Shown piece after piece: positions 1 through 13,048 of a stretch of DNA of 64,000 nucleotides. This DNA is from Austropuccinia psidii (Eukaryota > Basidiomycota > Pucciniomycetes > Pucciniales > Sphaerophragmiaceae), in the NCBI GenBank assembly GCA_023105745.1, contig JALGQZ010000004.1:41368437-41432436 (forward strand). The letters run 5' to 3'. The notes below the pieces were generated by a model, which saw nothing but the letters and a program-made list of their open reading frames with translations, was not told where the DNA came from and made no database searches. A program made the translations under genes and the position numbers. Numbering within the stretch: the stretch's first letter is position 1; each line of letters starts with the position of its first letter.

Positions 1-11
1 AAAAAGAAGAA

Positions 12-660
12 ATGGTGGAACTGGAACACTTCAAAAATAATGATTTTTGGGAACCCATCAGTCCAGAAAAGGGGATGAAAAGACTAGGGGGTATATGCAT
101 CTTTGATATATATATGAAAGAAAATGGCACCATCAGGCAATTCAAAGCACACTATGTTGCACAGGGATTCAGCCAGAAACCTGGAATATATTGTTTTGAT
201 GTTTATGCACTTACTGCCAGTCTCATATTGGCCATGATTGTAAAATACAAATTTTATATTGCTGGTTTTTATTTCAGCACAGAATACTTATACAGTCCCA
301 TCCAAGAAGATGTATATTCACAGGACCCTGTTTAAATTCAACATTAACTGAATGGGAAGGTAATGAGGCTCGGGAAAGCTCTATATGGTATCAAAAAGGC
401 CATGTGCTTCTGGTGTACATTTTAAAAGTAAATGATGACCAAGATAGTTTTTGAATTCAGCAAATTGGAAGAATCACTTTACCTATAAAAAGAAGGTATG
501 GCTATACTCATTGTGTGGATCCATTTTGACAACAGAATTGTCATTGGTAACTTGATTGACACAATTGAGAAATTTTGAAAGAAATTAATGAGCCATGCTG
601 AAATACAGTGGCAAGCCAATGTGGAGAACATTTGTAAGGTGGGGATATCAAACTTTGATT
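12..660 (+). pseudogene. Ty1/Copia reverse transcriptase fragment (5' truncated, degenerate)
   Basis: This is the N-terminal half of a Copia-type reverse transcriptase. The open stretch 12-335 reads KRLGG, then a VAQGFSQKPGI block and an SPIQEDVYSQDP block, all in the family order. A second frame at about 348-427 continues with GKVMRLGKALYGIKKA, the usual 'ALYG+KQA' block. About 505-535 encodes WIHFDNRIVIG, where the catalytic pair normally reads V/F-D-D; here the second Asp is Asn. About 565-660 gives LMSHAEIQW and VENICKVGI. Several stops and frame changes separate the blocks, so no functional enzyme is made. The fragment starts at or before the window edge and its 3' continuation resumes at 2346, beyond inserted DNA. 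Family assignment is firm; the finer lineage is not known. Confidence 0.85.
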
Positions 661-1589
661 AAAAATCAAGTACTTTCCCCCTCCTCAAAATTTGTGTAAG
701 GTAAAATTTAATTAAAAATGGTAAATTTTAGGAGTTATAATTGAAACATTCCAAATTTATTTTTTTTAACTTTTTTAGTATAAAAAAACAATATTTTAAA
801 GAATAATTGCTTTATCAACAATAAAAATTCATCCAAAAATACTCTACAAGAGATATTTGAGGCTACAAAAGAAAATTCTCCAAGAGAAATTTCAATTGAA
901 ATTTATTGAGAAAAGAGCTTCAGGAAATTAATATAAGAACAGGGTCTTTAAAAAGAATATCAAATACAAAACACACCCAAAAGTAACCAGAGTGATTTTG
1001 GAAACAAAGTGACATGGTTAACAGTGATTATTAAATTCAATTTTGGGGTGGTTCAAAGATAAAAATGTTTAAAATGATTCAAAAAAAGCTGGTTAAAATA
1101 TTTTATTGATTGGATTTAACAGTGTTTAAGCTAAGTATGAAAGGAAAAGATTCTAACATGAAGAGAATAGTGGGGCAAAGAAGAAATTCTTTTACAGCCA
1201 CCAATTTTCTTACTCAAAAAGGAAAGTTTACTATAATAAGTTGTGAAGAAACTTTGAAAGCAGAAAAGCCAATTATAGAATCATTGAAAACTGTTTTGGA
1301 CCAAAAAAGGGCTGGCTTTAGCCATTTCAGTTCCTTAAATCAGCCATTTCTATAGGAATACTTTCTTTCAAGCCTTCAAAACACATCAGAATGTGTGTAA
1401 TAGAAATAAAAACCAGTTAAAATTGTTTTTAATAATATTGTTTTAACTTAAGGGTAGTTTTAACCTCTTGGCAACTTTTGATATTACCCTGGTTGGTATC
1501 AAAGCCTCATCATCAATTGAGTCAAAGACACTGTGACTCAGTTACAGACCAAAAGTAATGAGCTTTTGTCTGAATTTTGACATCCCACA
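640..1589. mobile_element. LTR-like insertion inside the Copia RT
   Basis: The Copia reading breaks off at about 660 and resumes near 2346. The intervening DNA begins with TGGGGATATCAAA at 640 and has the inverted counterpart TTTTGACATCCCACA ending at 1589, giving TG...CA termini typical of an LTR. The right end read on the minus strand (TGTGGGATGTCAAAA) resembles an LTR start. I could not find a target-site duplication, so a solo LTR is an inference. The 81-codon open stretch at 1110-1355 inside it resembles nothing I know. Confidence 0.35.
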
Positions 1590-2345
1590 CCTTTCAGAAA
1601 GGAATTTGGGGGAGTCTGGAACCCTTAGAGACAAGATTCCTTTCCCCCAAAATTAATCTTTCCAATTTATTTTTCTTTAATTCCTCATCATGTACTATAA
1701 TAGAATTTTAAATATGTAATCCAATTCAAAATTAATGGTACACAACTGTAATTATTGATTCCACATATGTAAATCCAAGTTCACTTATGTACTACATGCA
1801 CAAATTTTGACATTTCAATTGAAAGTACTTCAATTCCTCATAGCTTCTAAGCTACACACCACCACTCAGTTTTAACACAACAGTTGATGTCTAAAGCCAC
1901 ATGTAGTGCAAATGGAATCAAGGTTTTGAGTATTTTCATATTCCATACAGAAAATACTACAAACTTAATTTAAGCTTTTTTAGAGTTGAGCTACAGAATT
2001 TTCAATCAGAGGTGACCCCACCTGTTTTCTTATGAATAATTCAATGGTAAAATAATTTCAATAAGTTGATTTGTTTTAAAAGAAGTTAAAATGATTTTTA
2101 CTAAATTTTTTTCCAAAAATATTTTACTTTTAATACATTTGTTGAAAAATTATTTTTACTCAATTTCTTCAAGTAAAAGTGTATTGTCATGATTTTAAAT
2201 TTCAATTTTAAATTATAATTGAAATTTGATTTTTTTATATAAATTTTGTATTTATATTTCAATTTTTGTTTTTATAATACAATTAAATCCAATTATTTAT
2301 AATCATAACATAATTTTGTTATTTGTGGTCTTTTGGGTATATAAA
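1590..2345. other. Unassigned AT-rich DNA between insert and Copia 3' half
   Basis: No gene or repeat is recognised here. A short inverted repeat pairs AGGAATTTGGGGGA (about 1600) with GATTCCTTTCCCCC (about 1635). The 61-codon open stretch at 2226-2411 is hydrophobic and AT-driven; I treat it as chance. Confidence 0.3.
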
Positions 2346-3175
2346 GATACTTCTAAGGCTCACAAGATTGTTGATCTAAGTATCAAAGATAATGGCTGGA
2401 ATATTTATTGAAAAATATCTCAGTGAATACAAGAGGCCTTTAGCTCCTCAATATACAAGACTACCAAATAAGGTCCTTGTTACTAATAAGGAAAACAGCT
2501 TAGATAATACTGAATATAAATCTGTAAAAGGTCCCCTAATGTATATATCTGGTGGCTCAAGACAAGATAGTAAGTATGCAATTCATATTCCTGCAAACAT
2601 TTCATGAAGCCTAGTGAAAGAAATTGGCTAGCTCTTTCTCATCTCATAGACTATCCTCTGGGACAGCATGATAAGTGTCTACATATGCTGAAACCTCATC
2701 AGAGATTTTGGTATGGGTTGATTACAGCAGGGGTGGATAAAATTCAAAAAGTAAATCAGGATTTGTAATAAAATATTATGGTAACCTGATAGCTTTTAGC
2801 TAAAGAAGGAAAACTGTTGAGGAAATGTCAGCTTGTGCTGCAGAATGTATTGCATCTCTGAAGCAACAAAAATCCTAAATGTGAATTGACTAATAGCAAT
2901 AAAAAAACATCCAGAAATTAAGATATAAATAAGCTGTGATAACTGGGAAGAAATAATGATCATGGAGGACACCATATCAAGAAAAAAATACCAAATAATT
3001 AGACTGAGCATTTTACTTTGTCAACAATTTGGTAAGGTAGTACAAGGTGAGCCTTAAATGGAGGCCAAAAGCAGATAAACATTCAGATTCCACCAGAAAG
3101 CCTTTCGGAAGTGTTAAGAAAGCCAATTATTTTATTAAATTAATTTACTTGGATAAATGGGTTCATTTTGTATTC
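2346..3175 (+). pseudogene. Ty1/Copia RT C-terminus and RNase H, degenerate
   Basis: This is the 3' half of the Copia pol gene begun at 12. The frame 2392-2607 contains YTRLPNKVL and YKSVKGPLMYISGGSRQDSKYA, matching the conserved block before RNase H (usually 'Y+S.+G.L.Y...TRPD+.YA'). About 2700-2870 reads in shifting frames as FWYGLITAGVDK and LLAKEGKLL, the degraded 'SWKSKKQ.TVA.S+.EAE' region. The frame at 3047 encodes WRPKADKHSD and KPFGSVKKANYF, equivalent to the 'AD+LTKPL' C-terminal motif. It lies just upstream of a polypurine tract, as expected for the end of a Copia polyprotein. Stops and frameshifts are abundant. Confidence 0.8.
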
Positions 3176-3177
3176 TT

Positions 3178-3186
3178 GGGAGGGGG
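3178..3186 (+). other. Copia polypurine tract
   Basis: A GGGAGGGGG run lies about 100 bp after the last recognisable Copia pol motif. A TG dinucleotide that could open the 3' LTR follows 4 bp later (3190). Position and composition match a plus-strand primer for the element whose pol lies at 12-3175. Confidence 0.6.
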
Positions 3187-3189
3187 TAT

Positions 3190-3680
3190 TGAAATAGGAG
3201 AGGAATACATATATGCAGCTGGTACCAAGGCAAATCTTATCTTGTAAATAGTTTATAAACTTTCTTTAAAAACCTCTCTTTTTATTCTCCAATTTGATTG
3301 GTATTTATCTATAAGCAGAAAGGGGCCATAGATCATCACCTTCTCACTCTAGCTTAGTGATGATTATGAAATTGAAGAACTAATTTTTGACTTATAAATG
3401 AGAAGAGAGAGGCTGTAGCTCATCACTTTCTCACTCTAGTTTGACAGATAGTATATCTACTATGTAAGGATTTTGAGGTTCAATCAATTAATTATCTTGG
3501 ATACATATTTCACTAGTGCCATGAATTTATGCATAATTTTATATTATTCTTCTTAATTTGGTTTAAGGTTGTCTTTCTCTCCCCCCTTTCCCTTTCTCCT
3601 TCCTTGAATTCATCTGAATTTTGGAAGAATGGGGAGTTTACGAGGAGCTTCTCATTTACTTGCAAGATCCAGAGAGGTAT
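3190..3680 (+). repeat. Probable 3' LTR of the Copia element, with an 87-bp direct repeat
   Basis: This sequence follows the polypurine tract and should be the start of the Copia 3' LTR. It contains a direct repeat: CATAGATCATCACCTTCTC at about 3327 and TGTAGCTCATCACTTTCTC at about 3414, both followed by ACTCTAG. The LTR is interrupted at 3681 by a solo LTR and probably continues past 5498, but I could not place its far end. Confidence 0.5.
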
Positions 3681-5493
3681 TGTGGAGCTCCTTTTAGTGT
3701 GGGATTGAATAAGGAAATACTTAAGGGGGAAATCACAGGTAGTCATATTTTAATTGCTGAAATCTCCTGTGACCAAGGGTGCTAATGGTGTTTTAGCTGC
3801 CCCTCTGAGTATACCAAAGCAACCTTCCTAATGAGCTTACTAATCAAAAAGGAGGATTGTGGCTTTACAGCTAGATAAGACTAAGTTAGCCATTTTTTAT
3901 CAGAAATAACCAAGAATCAGACTAAATATAGATAAATTAAGCTTGTGGTAATGTATAAACTTAAGTTGTTTGTGATATTCCAATAAGACCTTTTTAGTAG
4001 ATAATTCTTTAAAGGTAAATTGAGTAAATAAATTTGATAAAATAAGATTACTTGAGTGGGGATAACATCTTTTAAGTGCTTTTTTAGCTTTAATATTGGA
4101 TAATTTTCAAGTGATAATAATAATAAATAAGATTTTCTTTGATTTGGATTTTATTTCAAGAGCTGGTATTGACCAGAATATAAGGTAATATAAATTCAAT
4201 AGGATAATTGTGATGACTACTGCTAGTATAAGATAATAAGAGGGGTAAATATAATAATAATTCATGGTCATTTTCTCTCTTTTCTTCTTTGTATCTACTG
4301 AGCATTAAATAATATGATAGCTACCAGAACACCTGCTAGTCTCAGGGATGGCTCTATCTGATATATTTATCTGTAAGTGATCACATAATATTATTAGCTA
4401 CAGTCAATTTTCTTGTTTCAGCTATTGAGCTTAGCTATTGAGAATAAGATAATATAATAATTTCTAGAATAACTGCTAGCTTCAGGGATGGTTCTATCTC
4501 ATCTACTTACTTTTACATAATTATTCAATATTATAAGCTACCACGAGCAAGGGAAAAAAAGGTGTGAGAGAGGCTCTATTTATATTGTTTGGGGTACCTC
4601 TTGCTCTACATGGGGACCTTATCTTGCAATTTAAACCTTAATTTTACCCCTTAAGAAATTCCAGATTGTGTGAATTTCCCAAACAGGCCATGAGATAGAT
4701 GTTTTAATGAATTAGCAATCTTTAATGGCCTTGATTTATTATTTCTGGTGATAACTTTATCTGATTTTGTTTTTAAGTTGACTGTGGAGCTAATTCAAAA
4801 TAGTTGAGCTTCCAAGATTATTCCTCATAAGGTCATGTGATTGTTTAAAGCTTATTCAGTAGCTTTTATTTAGATTTTTATTGTCTCCTATTTGACAGTT
4901 GAACTTATGAAAGGGGGTTTAGGGTTGTTGAAGGAGGTTATGCATTCTTGTGCAGGTGATTAAGCAAGTGTATTAAGATGATTTTTTCTGGTTGAGTGAT
5001 CAGCTCATGCAGGGGTTTTTTATATTGCATGAAGGAGATTAGTCAATTTATTTCACTTTTAAAAGAATTTTTGTGTCTATGCATGGGGTATTTCCTGTGA
5101 ATAAGAGAAGTAATGATATTTGATTCCCCTTTTCTTTTTGAGTAATTTCTTGAATTTTATACTGTATTGGGGGTTTGAGGGCTTCTGAGGGAGTTAAGGT
5201 GGAGATAGTATTTCTTTTTTAGGATCTTTTTGGTTTTATTCTTGTAAATTTCTTGTCTTTAAGTTTACTCTTGATTATATGAAGGCCATTTAGTGCAGTT
5301 TTGGGCTCCATATTACTGTTAGCAAATTGTTTTCCAATTACTTGAGTTAAATTACTTAATTATATGGGTTTTTTAAGGTTTTTAATATTTATTTTTACAA
5401 TCTTTCCTCATTTATTTTTTGAATTGGAACATTTTTGAGTTAAAATAAAATTGTTGATGTGGGCTTGAAACAAAAAAAGTATGGAATACCACA
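3681..5493. mobile_element. Solo LTR (family G), 4-bp target duplication GTAT
   Basis: The 1813-bp unit starts TGTGGAGCTCC and ends ATGGAATACCACA, and is flanked on both sides by GTAT (3677-3680 and 5494-5497). Its first ~100 bp resemble the starts of the LTR at 9265 and the element C LTRs: TGTGG, then TGTGGGAT 16-20 bp later, then GGGGGAAATCACAG and TTTTAATTGCTG. The shared GTATGGAATACCACA end matches as well. No internal coding region lies on either side, so this is a solo LTR left by LTR-LTR recombination. It contains a ~160-bp tandem duplication (4295-4375 and 4455-4525) around CAGGGATGG(C/T)TCTATCT. Confidence 0.8.
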
Positions 5494-5497
5494 GTAT

Positions 5498-7222
5498 GCA
5501 GCTGGGGATTATGGAATCAATTTTCCCCTCAGAGTATCTTCCTGAGTCATATATATATCTTTCAAATGTTTCTCTATGGCTTGTATGGATACCTTCTCCT
5601 TTTTGACTCTGGCTTGCCTCTCTTCCAACATTTTTTTTATATTTGAAGCCCCATAAATCAATATTCCCCATGAATTATTCCAAGAAAATACCCCTGTAAC
5701 AAATGCTTTGGGGTTTCATGCTAGCTTCTGGAAATTATTTTTTCAAATTAAACATCTCTCTTTCAATTCTCTATTTTAAATATCTTTGAACAGTATGTAT
5801 TTAAAAAACTTGACTCAGATCTGTCCAATACTTTGGTAGAAGCTTTCTGTATAGGGTGAGGTGGAAAGGAATGGTTGGGATGATTACCCTATTTTTGTTG
5901 TTATTCTCAATATATACTTCCATTTATTAATCTTATTCCCCTTCTACTGCCTGGTACCTCCTCTGGCTTTTCTTCTTAGGATTATAAATTTTCTAAAGTG
6001 TGCATATTAAATTCAATAAGATGGATGAGTTATTAATAAAATTTATTCCCTAGGGGATTTATCTTTGACAGTCCCTTTCGCAAATTTCTTCTCCAATTAT
6101 TTAGGAATTTCTCCTTCAGAAGCTAAGACAGGATTTCTTATAGATAATTTAAAGTTAAAAATTAAAAAAGTTGTTTTACCTGTTTCTGCAATTGAGTGGC
6201 TAGGGTACTCTATATGCTATTATTAATAAGAGCTTAACTATTAATTCTCCCCTTATTTCTGTGAACGTGTTATGTAGTTTCAGAGAGTTTCAGAGAAGAG
6301 TTTTTTTGTGAATGTGTCTCTAGGATAATGTAGCTTTATTCCATTTTAGGAGATCTCAAGATTAGAATATATTGAGTTTTCTCAATTTTTGGTCATGCCA
6401 TGGAAAATAAGGGACCTCAATAATCTTTGGGATAATACTTTGAGTAGAAGAAACTCAGATATAATCCAATTTATTGAGATTAATGTCAAAGATAGCGCAA
6501 GTTGTTATTCATAAATGTACAAAAAATTATTCAGAGAATAAGAATATGAAAAAAGTAAGACAAATTGAAAGTATCAATTTTAAAAACCAATAAAAAAGTT
6601 ATTTAGTTGTTATTCATAGATTGATAATTATTAAAATGATAAATATAAAAATGAAACATAAAAATCATAAGAAATATTGATAAGATTAACTATTAATGCC
6701 AAAACTAGAAAAAACTAACTTCAAGTTACTATTTATCTCTTAAAACTATTAATATAAAAAAAATTAAACTTAAAATTTTAAAAGACTCATAATAACTGAA
6801 GTTATCAGCTTTTCACATCAGAAAATGGAAAAAACATTTTTCAAGTTATTATTTGGAACACAAAAAGTATTGATATTTTAATATTATATTTTTAATAAAC
6901 AAGAGTAGCTTTGAAATTATAAAAGACTGAAAAGATTTAAATTATAGTATGGTTTAAAATGGTGTTTTCATTATTTTTCTTAAATAAAGTAATTAAATGT
7001 ATTTTGGGTTTCCTAACTGATCTCTAGCTTTGGGTAAAAGGATGATATCACTAATTCTCAAAGCTATATATTAAAGGGTCTATTTTGTTTATGATTTAAG
7101 AGAGAAGTTAATTATTCTATGCTAATGAGAAAATAAGAATATCACAGGATTTGAATATTATATTTATTTTTCATATAATTAGGCTTGATATAAACTAATA
7201 TTAAGTATAATTTAATAGTAGT
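5498..7222. other. Unassigned AT-rich DNA
   Basis: I see no gene, RNA or clear repeat here. The stretch may hold the rest of the Copia LTR and other decayed LTR sequence. Confidence 0.3.
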
Positions 7223-7320
7223 CACCATAAAAAAAGCTACTCCTGCCGGTGGGGTTAGCAGGTCCAACTCAGGTCTAACCCAAGTTCAACTTGGCTTTCA
7301 GTTTGATTCATACTGGGCTC
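7223..7320 (+). repeat. Left inverted terminal repeat of the 7.5-kb element
   Basis: It pairs with 14630-14728 on the opposite strand. Visible shared blocks are CACCAT, AAAAGCTA, CCGGTGGGG, AGGTCCAAC, CAGGTC and CAAC. The CCGG palindrome is GCTACTCCTG-CCGG-TGGGGTTAGC, with a few mismatches between arms. Confidence 0.65.
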
Positions 7321-9260
7321 TAACTTGCTATTATTATTTGGTCATCTTCTAAGCCTAATTTTCAAGGTTTATAAAGACTTCAAATAAGCTAAATTGAATG
7401 ATTTAGCCTCTGTTAATATTAAATACTGCTTGATTCCAAAAACTTCTTTCATTTCTAAACCAACATCTTCAAAATAAAGATAAGTCAAATAGTTATGAAA
7501 TATGTAGTTTTATATTTGTTAAAATCAAAGTATGCTATTATCCTATTTCCTATTACATCTTTGACATGATGGCTTTGTCTTCTCAAATTTATCTTATTTC
7601 ATTTTAAGATTTCTAACTTTGAAAAGTATTAGATCAAGAGATTTTTATCAAAAGAATTACCCATCATTAGTTTTTATGACTGATTCAAATGCACCAAGTG
7701 TGTATGTTTTATTCTTACTTTTTACTTAACTCCCAATTGATTCTTATCTAAATAAATTGAGCAACAGGTGCAATATATAAATCCCTTTATTACCCACTAG
7801 AATACTACATTTCAAATCCCTTGTGAGTATCATTCTTAAAATAACTTTCCCCTCAACAGACATTTAATGGACACACTTTTCAATTCCCCTATTTGAAAAA
7901 TTTTATTCTTTCTTTGAAGCCTAAGAATAAATATTTTTTTTATGAAAACTAAATACTTACTCATTTTTACTCCTTTCTACAATAATGAAAATTACCTGGG
8001 ATCTCTTATTTGTCAGAAAAATATCTTATAATATTATTAAACATAAAATATACTCAGCAGTCTCAAAATGACCTACTTGATTGGAGTATATTCTGAAATA
8101 ATATTTCCTTAAGCATAAGATTATTATTAAGAAAATACCCATTATACTTCTGCGCAGAAAAAAAAACAACTCATTATTTTAATTTTCCTTTTTTTAAGAG
8201 GAGAATGAGAGTTATTATAATGATTTTTACCAATAAATGAAGGGTAATAAATGACCATCCCTTTATCAAAATTGGAAGATTAAAATCAATTTCTAGCTTA
8301 AAATATTTTACTTTCTCCTATGAATGAAAATCTTATTTTGAATGAAAGGAAGTACAAAGCTTCAAATAATATGAAGAATTAGTAATTAATTCCCAAGGAT
8401 CTTAATAGGCTTAAATATCAATTCAGAGAGGTAATTAGTTTTCATGTTATAGAAGTTAAATCATATCATGATGGTATTTCCATAGAGAAGTATTTACTCT
8501 AGCGGAAAAATTGAATTTATTTCATAACTTGTTTTTTACTACTATTTATTTACCAATTAAAAAGTTATTATTAATACAGTAATTTGTGATTTAGAATTAT
8601 CATTTTGGAGTAATGAAGAATATTCAATTTGTGGAAATAAGTCTTGGCCAAAATATAAGTAAATGTATATGAAGACTGGTTTCTCATCTAAAAGAAAAAA
8701 TGGACACATTAAGAAGATTTAATTCCCCATGATATCAATTTAATAAACTTAAGAAATTTTTAGCACCTGATCAAAATATTGATGATAATACTTAAATACA
8801 AATATCTCATTTTTGTATACAAATAATATACCAAATTTGAAACCTCTCCAAATAATCAGAAGATCTTTAATTCATATCTCACTTATTATTATTAATCTAA
8901 GAAACATTATTATATGGTGCTAACACTTATGTAATAATCTCAAACTAATAGTAGAGCTTATATATTCCAAAATTCTATTTAATTCCAAAATTTTCAATAT
9001 TTCTGGCATAATATGTATTCATTTAAGTATTTATCTCATATATACTTTCAAGGCATAATAGCCTTCCAATGTGGCATTGGAGTGGAAACTTCTGACTGAA
9101 TTTCTTTGATGGCCTTTTTAAAAATATAAATTTACTTAAAGGAGCTTTTTTAAGGATTAAGATAGTCAAAATATGCAAAATCATTATGCTCTGATAATGT
9201 CATTGCAAGACATTATATGGCCTGGTAATTCTCATATATATTTCTAATAATTCCCTCAAG
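7321..9260. other. Unassigned AT-rich interior of the 7.5-kb element
   Basis: There are no long open frames and no recognisable domain on either strand. It looks like old non-coding sequence. Confidence 0.3.
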
Positions 9261-9264
9261 GTAC

Positions 9265-11195
9265 TGTGGGAAATTCTCTTGTGTGGGATCAAAATGAGGC
9301 AGTACCTGGAGGGGTAAATCACAGGCAACTAGTTTTTAATTGCTAATAACTCCTGTAACCAAGGGTGGCAAGGGTGTATTTACTGCCCCTCCTGAAATAC
9401 TGAAAAAAATAATCCTTGGAGCTCAAAAAGCAAAATGAAATTAGTAATGGCTTTAAAACTGCAGAAGACAAAATTCAGCAGTCTCAGATCAGACCTATTC
9501 AACATATAACATGAAATGTAATTCCCAAAATTTTGGTGAAAATGAGATTTTTAATGAAATACTTGTCTGTAAAATTCTTATTATTACTAAAATCAGGGTG
9601 AGTAGTTTTTCCTTGGTGATAAAAGCTTTGTAAGATGAGCTATTGAATGTTTTCTGGAAAATTTGATGTGTGTTGATAAAAGAAATTCTTATAAGGTAAA
9701 GCTTAATAGAGTAGAATAATCTTTGAAAGTTTTGTTAGTTTGTTAAGAGTGGTTAATAATAAAATAAAATTGTATTTGTTAAATATAAGAGGTAAGATTA
9801 TTTGATCTTGTATCTTTAAAGGGGTAAGTGAATTTTAAATCATGGTAAAAGGTGTTAATTTTACTAGGTGAAATACTTTAATAGAGTAGTAAACCTAATG
9901 TTGGGTACTTGATAATTTTTCTTAACACTGAGATTCCACTGAGCTTAGCTACTGGCCAATCTTTAACACTATACTTCCATTGAGCTTAGCTACTGGGAAA
10001 GTAAATTCACTATAATATACTGAACTACATCCCAGGTGAGAGATTAATTATTCCTGTGCTTATAATGTACATGGCAGGAGATGGCCCCTTTATTTATACC
10101 TTTTGGGAGCCCAGGGGGCCCTCCATGGGAGCTGTCTTTTTTTACTTAAATTCCTCTTGATTTAATCATGTGTCTTTGTTTCTGGTGAGGAACTTTCTTG
10201 CATGGGTCAGGTAATTTAAGGTTTGGTGATAATTATTTCTCTGAACAGCCTCCATTTATCACATGATTATCCTTTTGGTGAGCTGATTATGACGTGATAT
10301 TATTGGATTTTCCTTGCATGCTTGAGGTGATTTCATTTTGGCTGGGGATTTTTCTTATGCACAGCCTTTTCTCTTTCAAATGATATGCTGTTGGTGTGTG
10401 CAGTATCACATGATGACCTGTTATTTCCTTTTCATATGTAATATTTTGGGCTTGGTAGAAGTTTCTGTGTAATTTATGCAGGTGTAATGGCTGTGTTTCT
10501 TCTTTTTGAACTTTAAAATGAGGTCAGGTGATGATTTATTGCACTGAGGAATTTACTGTTGTGTATGATATGATGTGTTTTTTAGTTTGACACATGCTGT
10601 GCATAATCATGTGGTTGAGATTTAAATAAGAGTGTTTAATACACGCAGCTTGTTGTAGCTAGTTTTAGTTTGCAAGAGGTGATTAGTGGTGTAAAGAATT
10701 TTCAGGCTGTTGCAAGGTTTAAAGTGGGGTTACTGTGGATATAAAAGGGGTTATTGTTTTGACTGAGCTGTAAATGACTTTCAGGAATTCCATGGGGTTG
10801 ATTTTTCATTGTGTGACTTTTCTATGTTGAATGCAAGGTGGCTGTGTAGTTCATGCAGGTTTTGTTTCCATTCTGCATGAGTACTGTGGCTATAGAGGGG
10901 TTTAACTCTGGCTGAGGTGTGCAATTTACAGGGTGGTACCTTATTTTTTGTAACTAGTTCTCTATATGTAGGTTTATTTTTACATATGAATAATGAAATT
11001 GAGTAATTTATTTAGACACATACACTTCCATTTGGTGCCTGTTCCATGGTATTATGAATTGACTCCAGCTTCTTGCTGTAAAACTGACCTTTTGGTGTAC
11101 AATTTGACTCTAAGTCTGCCTGTGGGTTTGATTTTCTGCTGTTATGGGGCACTATGAGATTGAGAATGGTGAAAAAAATGGTATGGAATAACACA
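9265..11195. mobile_element. Solo LTR (family G), 4-bp target duplication GTAC
   Basis: The 1931-bp unit begins TGTGGGAAATTCTC and ends GTATGGAATAACACA. GTAC precedes it (9261-9264) and follows it (11196-11199). It shares its opening block with the LTR at 3681: TGTGGGAT at +18, CAGTACCTGGAGGGG, AAATCACAGG, TTTTTAATTGCT and CTGTAACCAAGGGTG. It also shares GCAGTACCTGG with the LTRs of element C. A ~47-bp tandem duplication lies at about 9925-10000 (the CATTGAGCTTAGCTACTGG type unit twice). No internal region adjoins, so it is a solo LTR inserted in the TIR element. Confidence 0.85.
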
Positions 11196-11199
11196 GTAC

Positions 11200-13048
11200 A
11201 AATTTTATTCCAAGTTTTTAAACTAAATTTAAATACACACCCTTACCCTATTTTTTTACTGTACAATGTGTTACTATTTTTCAGTTCAATTTTTTTTATG
11301 AACTATGCATTCAGCCCTTATGAATAGAATAAATAAGCATTTGCAACTTAAATGATATTTTATTCCTTCCTCCAATACCTATGCTATCATTGTTTCTAAA
11401 AATGAAAAATTTCAAGCCAAAAAGATATTTTTCAACTCTTTAAGCATTTTTTGAACCAAGCTATTCACTAATAAAGTCAAATTTCTTATCTAATTTTTTA
11501 CTGAGCTTTTTATCTTGGGAATTTTGTGTCTCAAGAGTCAAAAAAATGAAAAATATCTCATTGTAATTATTTATGGCCATTTTTCATGACTTTTGATTGA
11601 GAGAATGAATCATGAAGGTCATCTATATCAATCTTTCACCTCAAATTTTTCATAAATAAATAAAGAATTATCATTAAATTATCCTCCTCACAATCTGTAA
11701 TTTCAATGGCAAAATTTGTGAAAACCTCATTTAAAAAAGCGGATTAGTAAAATTTTGAAAAATTTATATATCAATTAATGCCTCTTTGAAACAACTGATA
11801 ATCTGGTTCAACTCTCTTTGTAATAAGAAAAATGCTTTTTTTGAATCATCAAGTTTTTTAATCCAATGGGAAGAAGATTGTCATTTGGGATTTAATCAGA
11901 AAATTTCAGACACCAGACTAAGTGGTATCAAATTCTCTTCATTTCCATAAATATTGAAATATTCACAAGCAAGAACTCTATTAACAACTTCAATACACCC
12001 TCCTTGAGGGGTTTGAGGTTTATTTTGAATATTTGATGAAGCTTAGGTTCAATTTATTTCAAATTATTCTCAAACCTTTGTCCAACTCATGTAGACTGAC
12101 TAGGTTGGATCCATGTTAGAGTCAAGTTGGAAACATAGTGTACATGCAAAGATCTCATAGTTAATTCTTATTATTAAAACCTCAATAATCAAATAGCTCA
12201 GATTATCTTCCAGGAAATTAACACAAATTGCATACAAATAACATGGATATCATCATTTTAGAGAAATATCCTTACAAAGTTTATCAATCAATGTGAAAAT
12301 AATACCATATTTGGGAATGTAATTTTTTCAAGGTGTTCTAATCTTGTTATGAAATAATCAGAAAATATTAAATCAATTTGAACCTCAGAATATTGGGATC
12401 TACAGGGATTTGGTCCATTCAAGTGTAAATCTTGTGAGGTGAATAACAACTTTCAAACCAATGTTCTTGTGTTTTCTCGTATGATATTTATTGTGCAATG
12501 CTATCTTTATATCATAAAAGTCATAAACGTTTGATCCTTTTACATTTATTCCATTTTTTCAATCTAGTTTTTATTTTTTATGAACATCTTTTCCAATCCT
12601 CTTGAGTTTTTTGATTTCTTGATTTTCAAGGTTATATAATTGTTTTTATTTCTTTGTTTTTTAATTTCATTCATTGTTTTTCTTTATTTTTTTTTGTTTG
12701 AAACTTATGTATCATTTCTTTCATGAATTCATAATTTTACTTGATTTGATTTCAGGTTTTTTCTTAAGTTTTACCCATTTTCTATGAAATTCTTAGTCAG
12801 ATTTTTTTTAATTTTTGCTCAATTTTTAATAATTTTTTTTGATTATTTGAAAGGAAGGGTTATTTTCCCCTTTTATTTCAATTTTCCTTCAATTTTATAT
12901 TGATTTCATGCCATTTTACTATATACTTTTTTTTATTTTATTTTGATTTTATTTTAACTTTAAAATACTTTCTTTTTTAATTTTTTTTAATTAATGCAAA
13001 TTTTTTTTCAGATATTTTTCCTTATTTTCACTTCTATTGTGTATTCAT
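11200..13048. other. Unassigned AT-rich DNA, becoming T-rich after ~12550
   Basis: No gene is seen. A weak GTTGGATCC / AAGTTGG cluster at about 12090-12135 resembles the subterminal repeats of the enclosing element. From about 12550 to 13050 the plus strand is strikingly T-rich, mirrored by an A-rich stretch after 13170. Confidence 0.3.
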
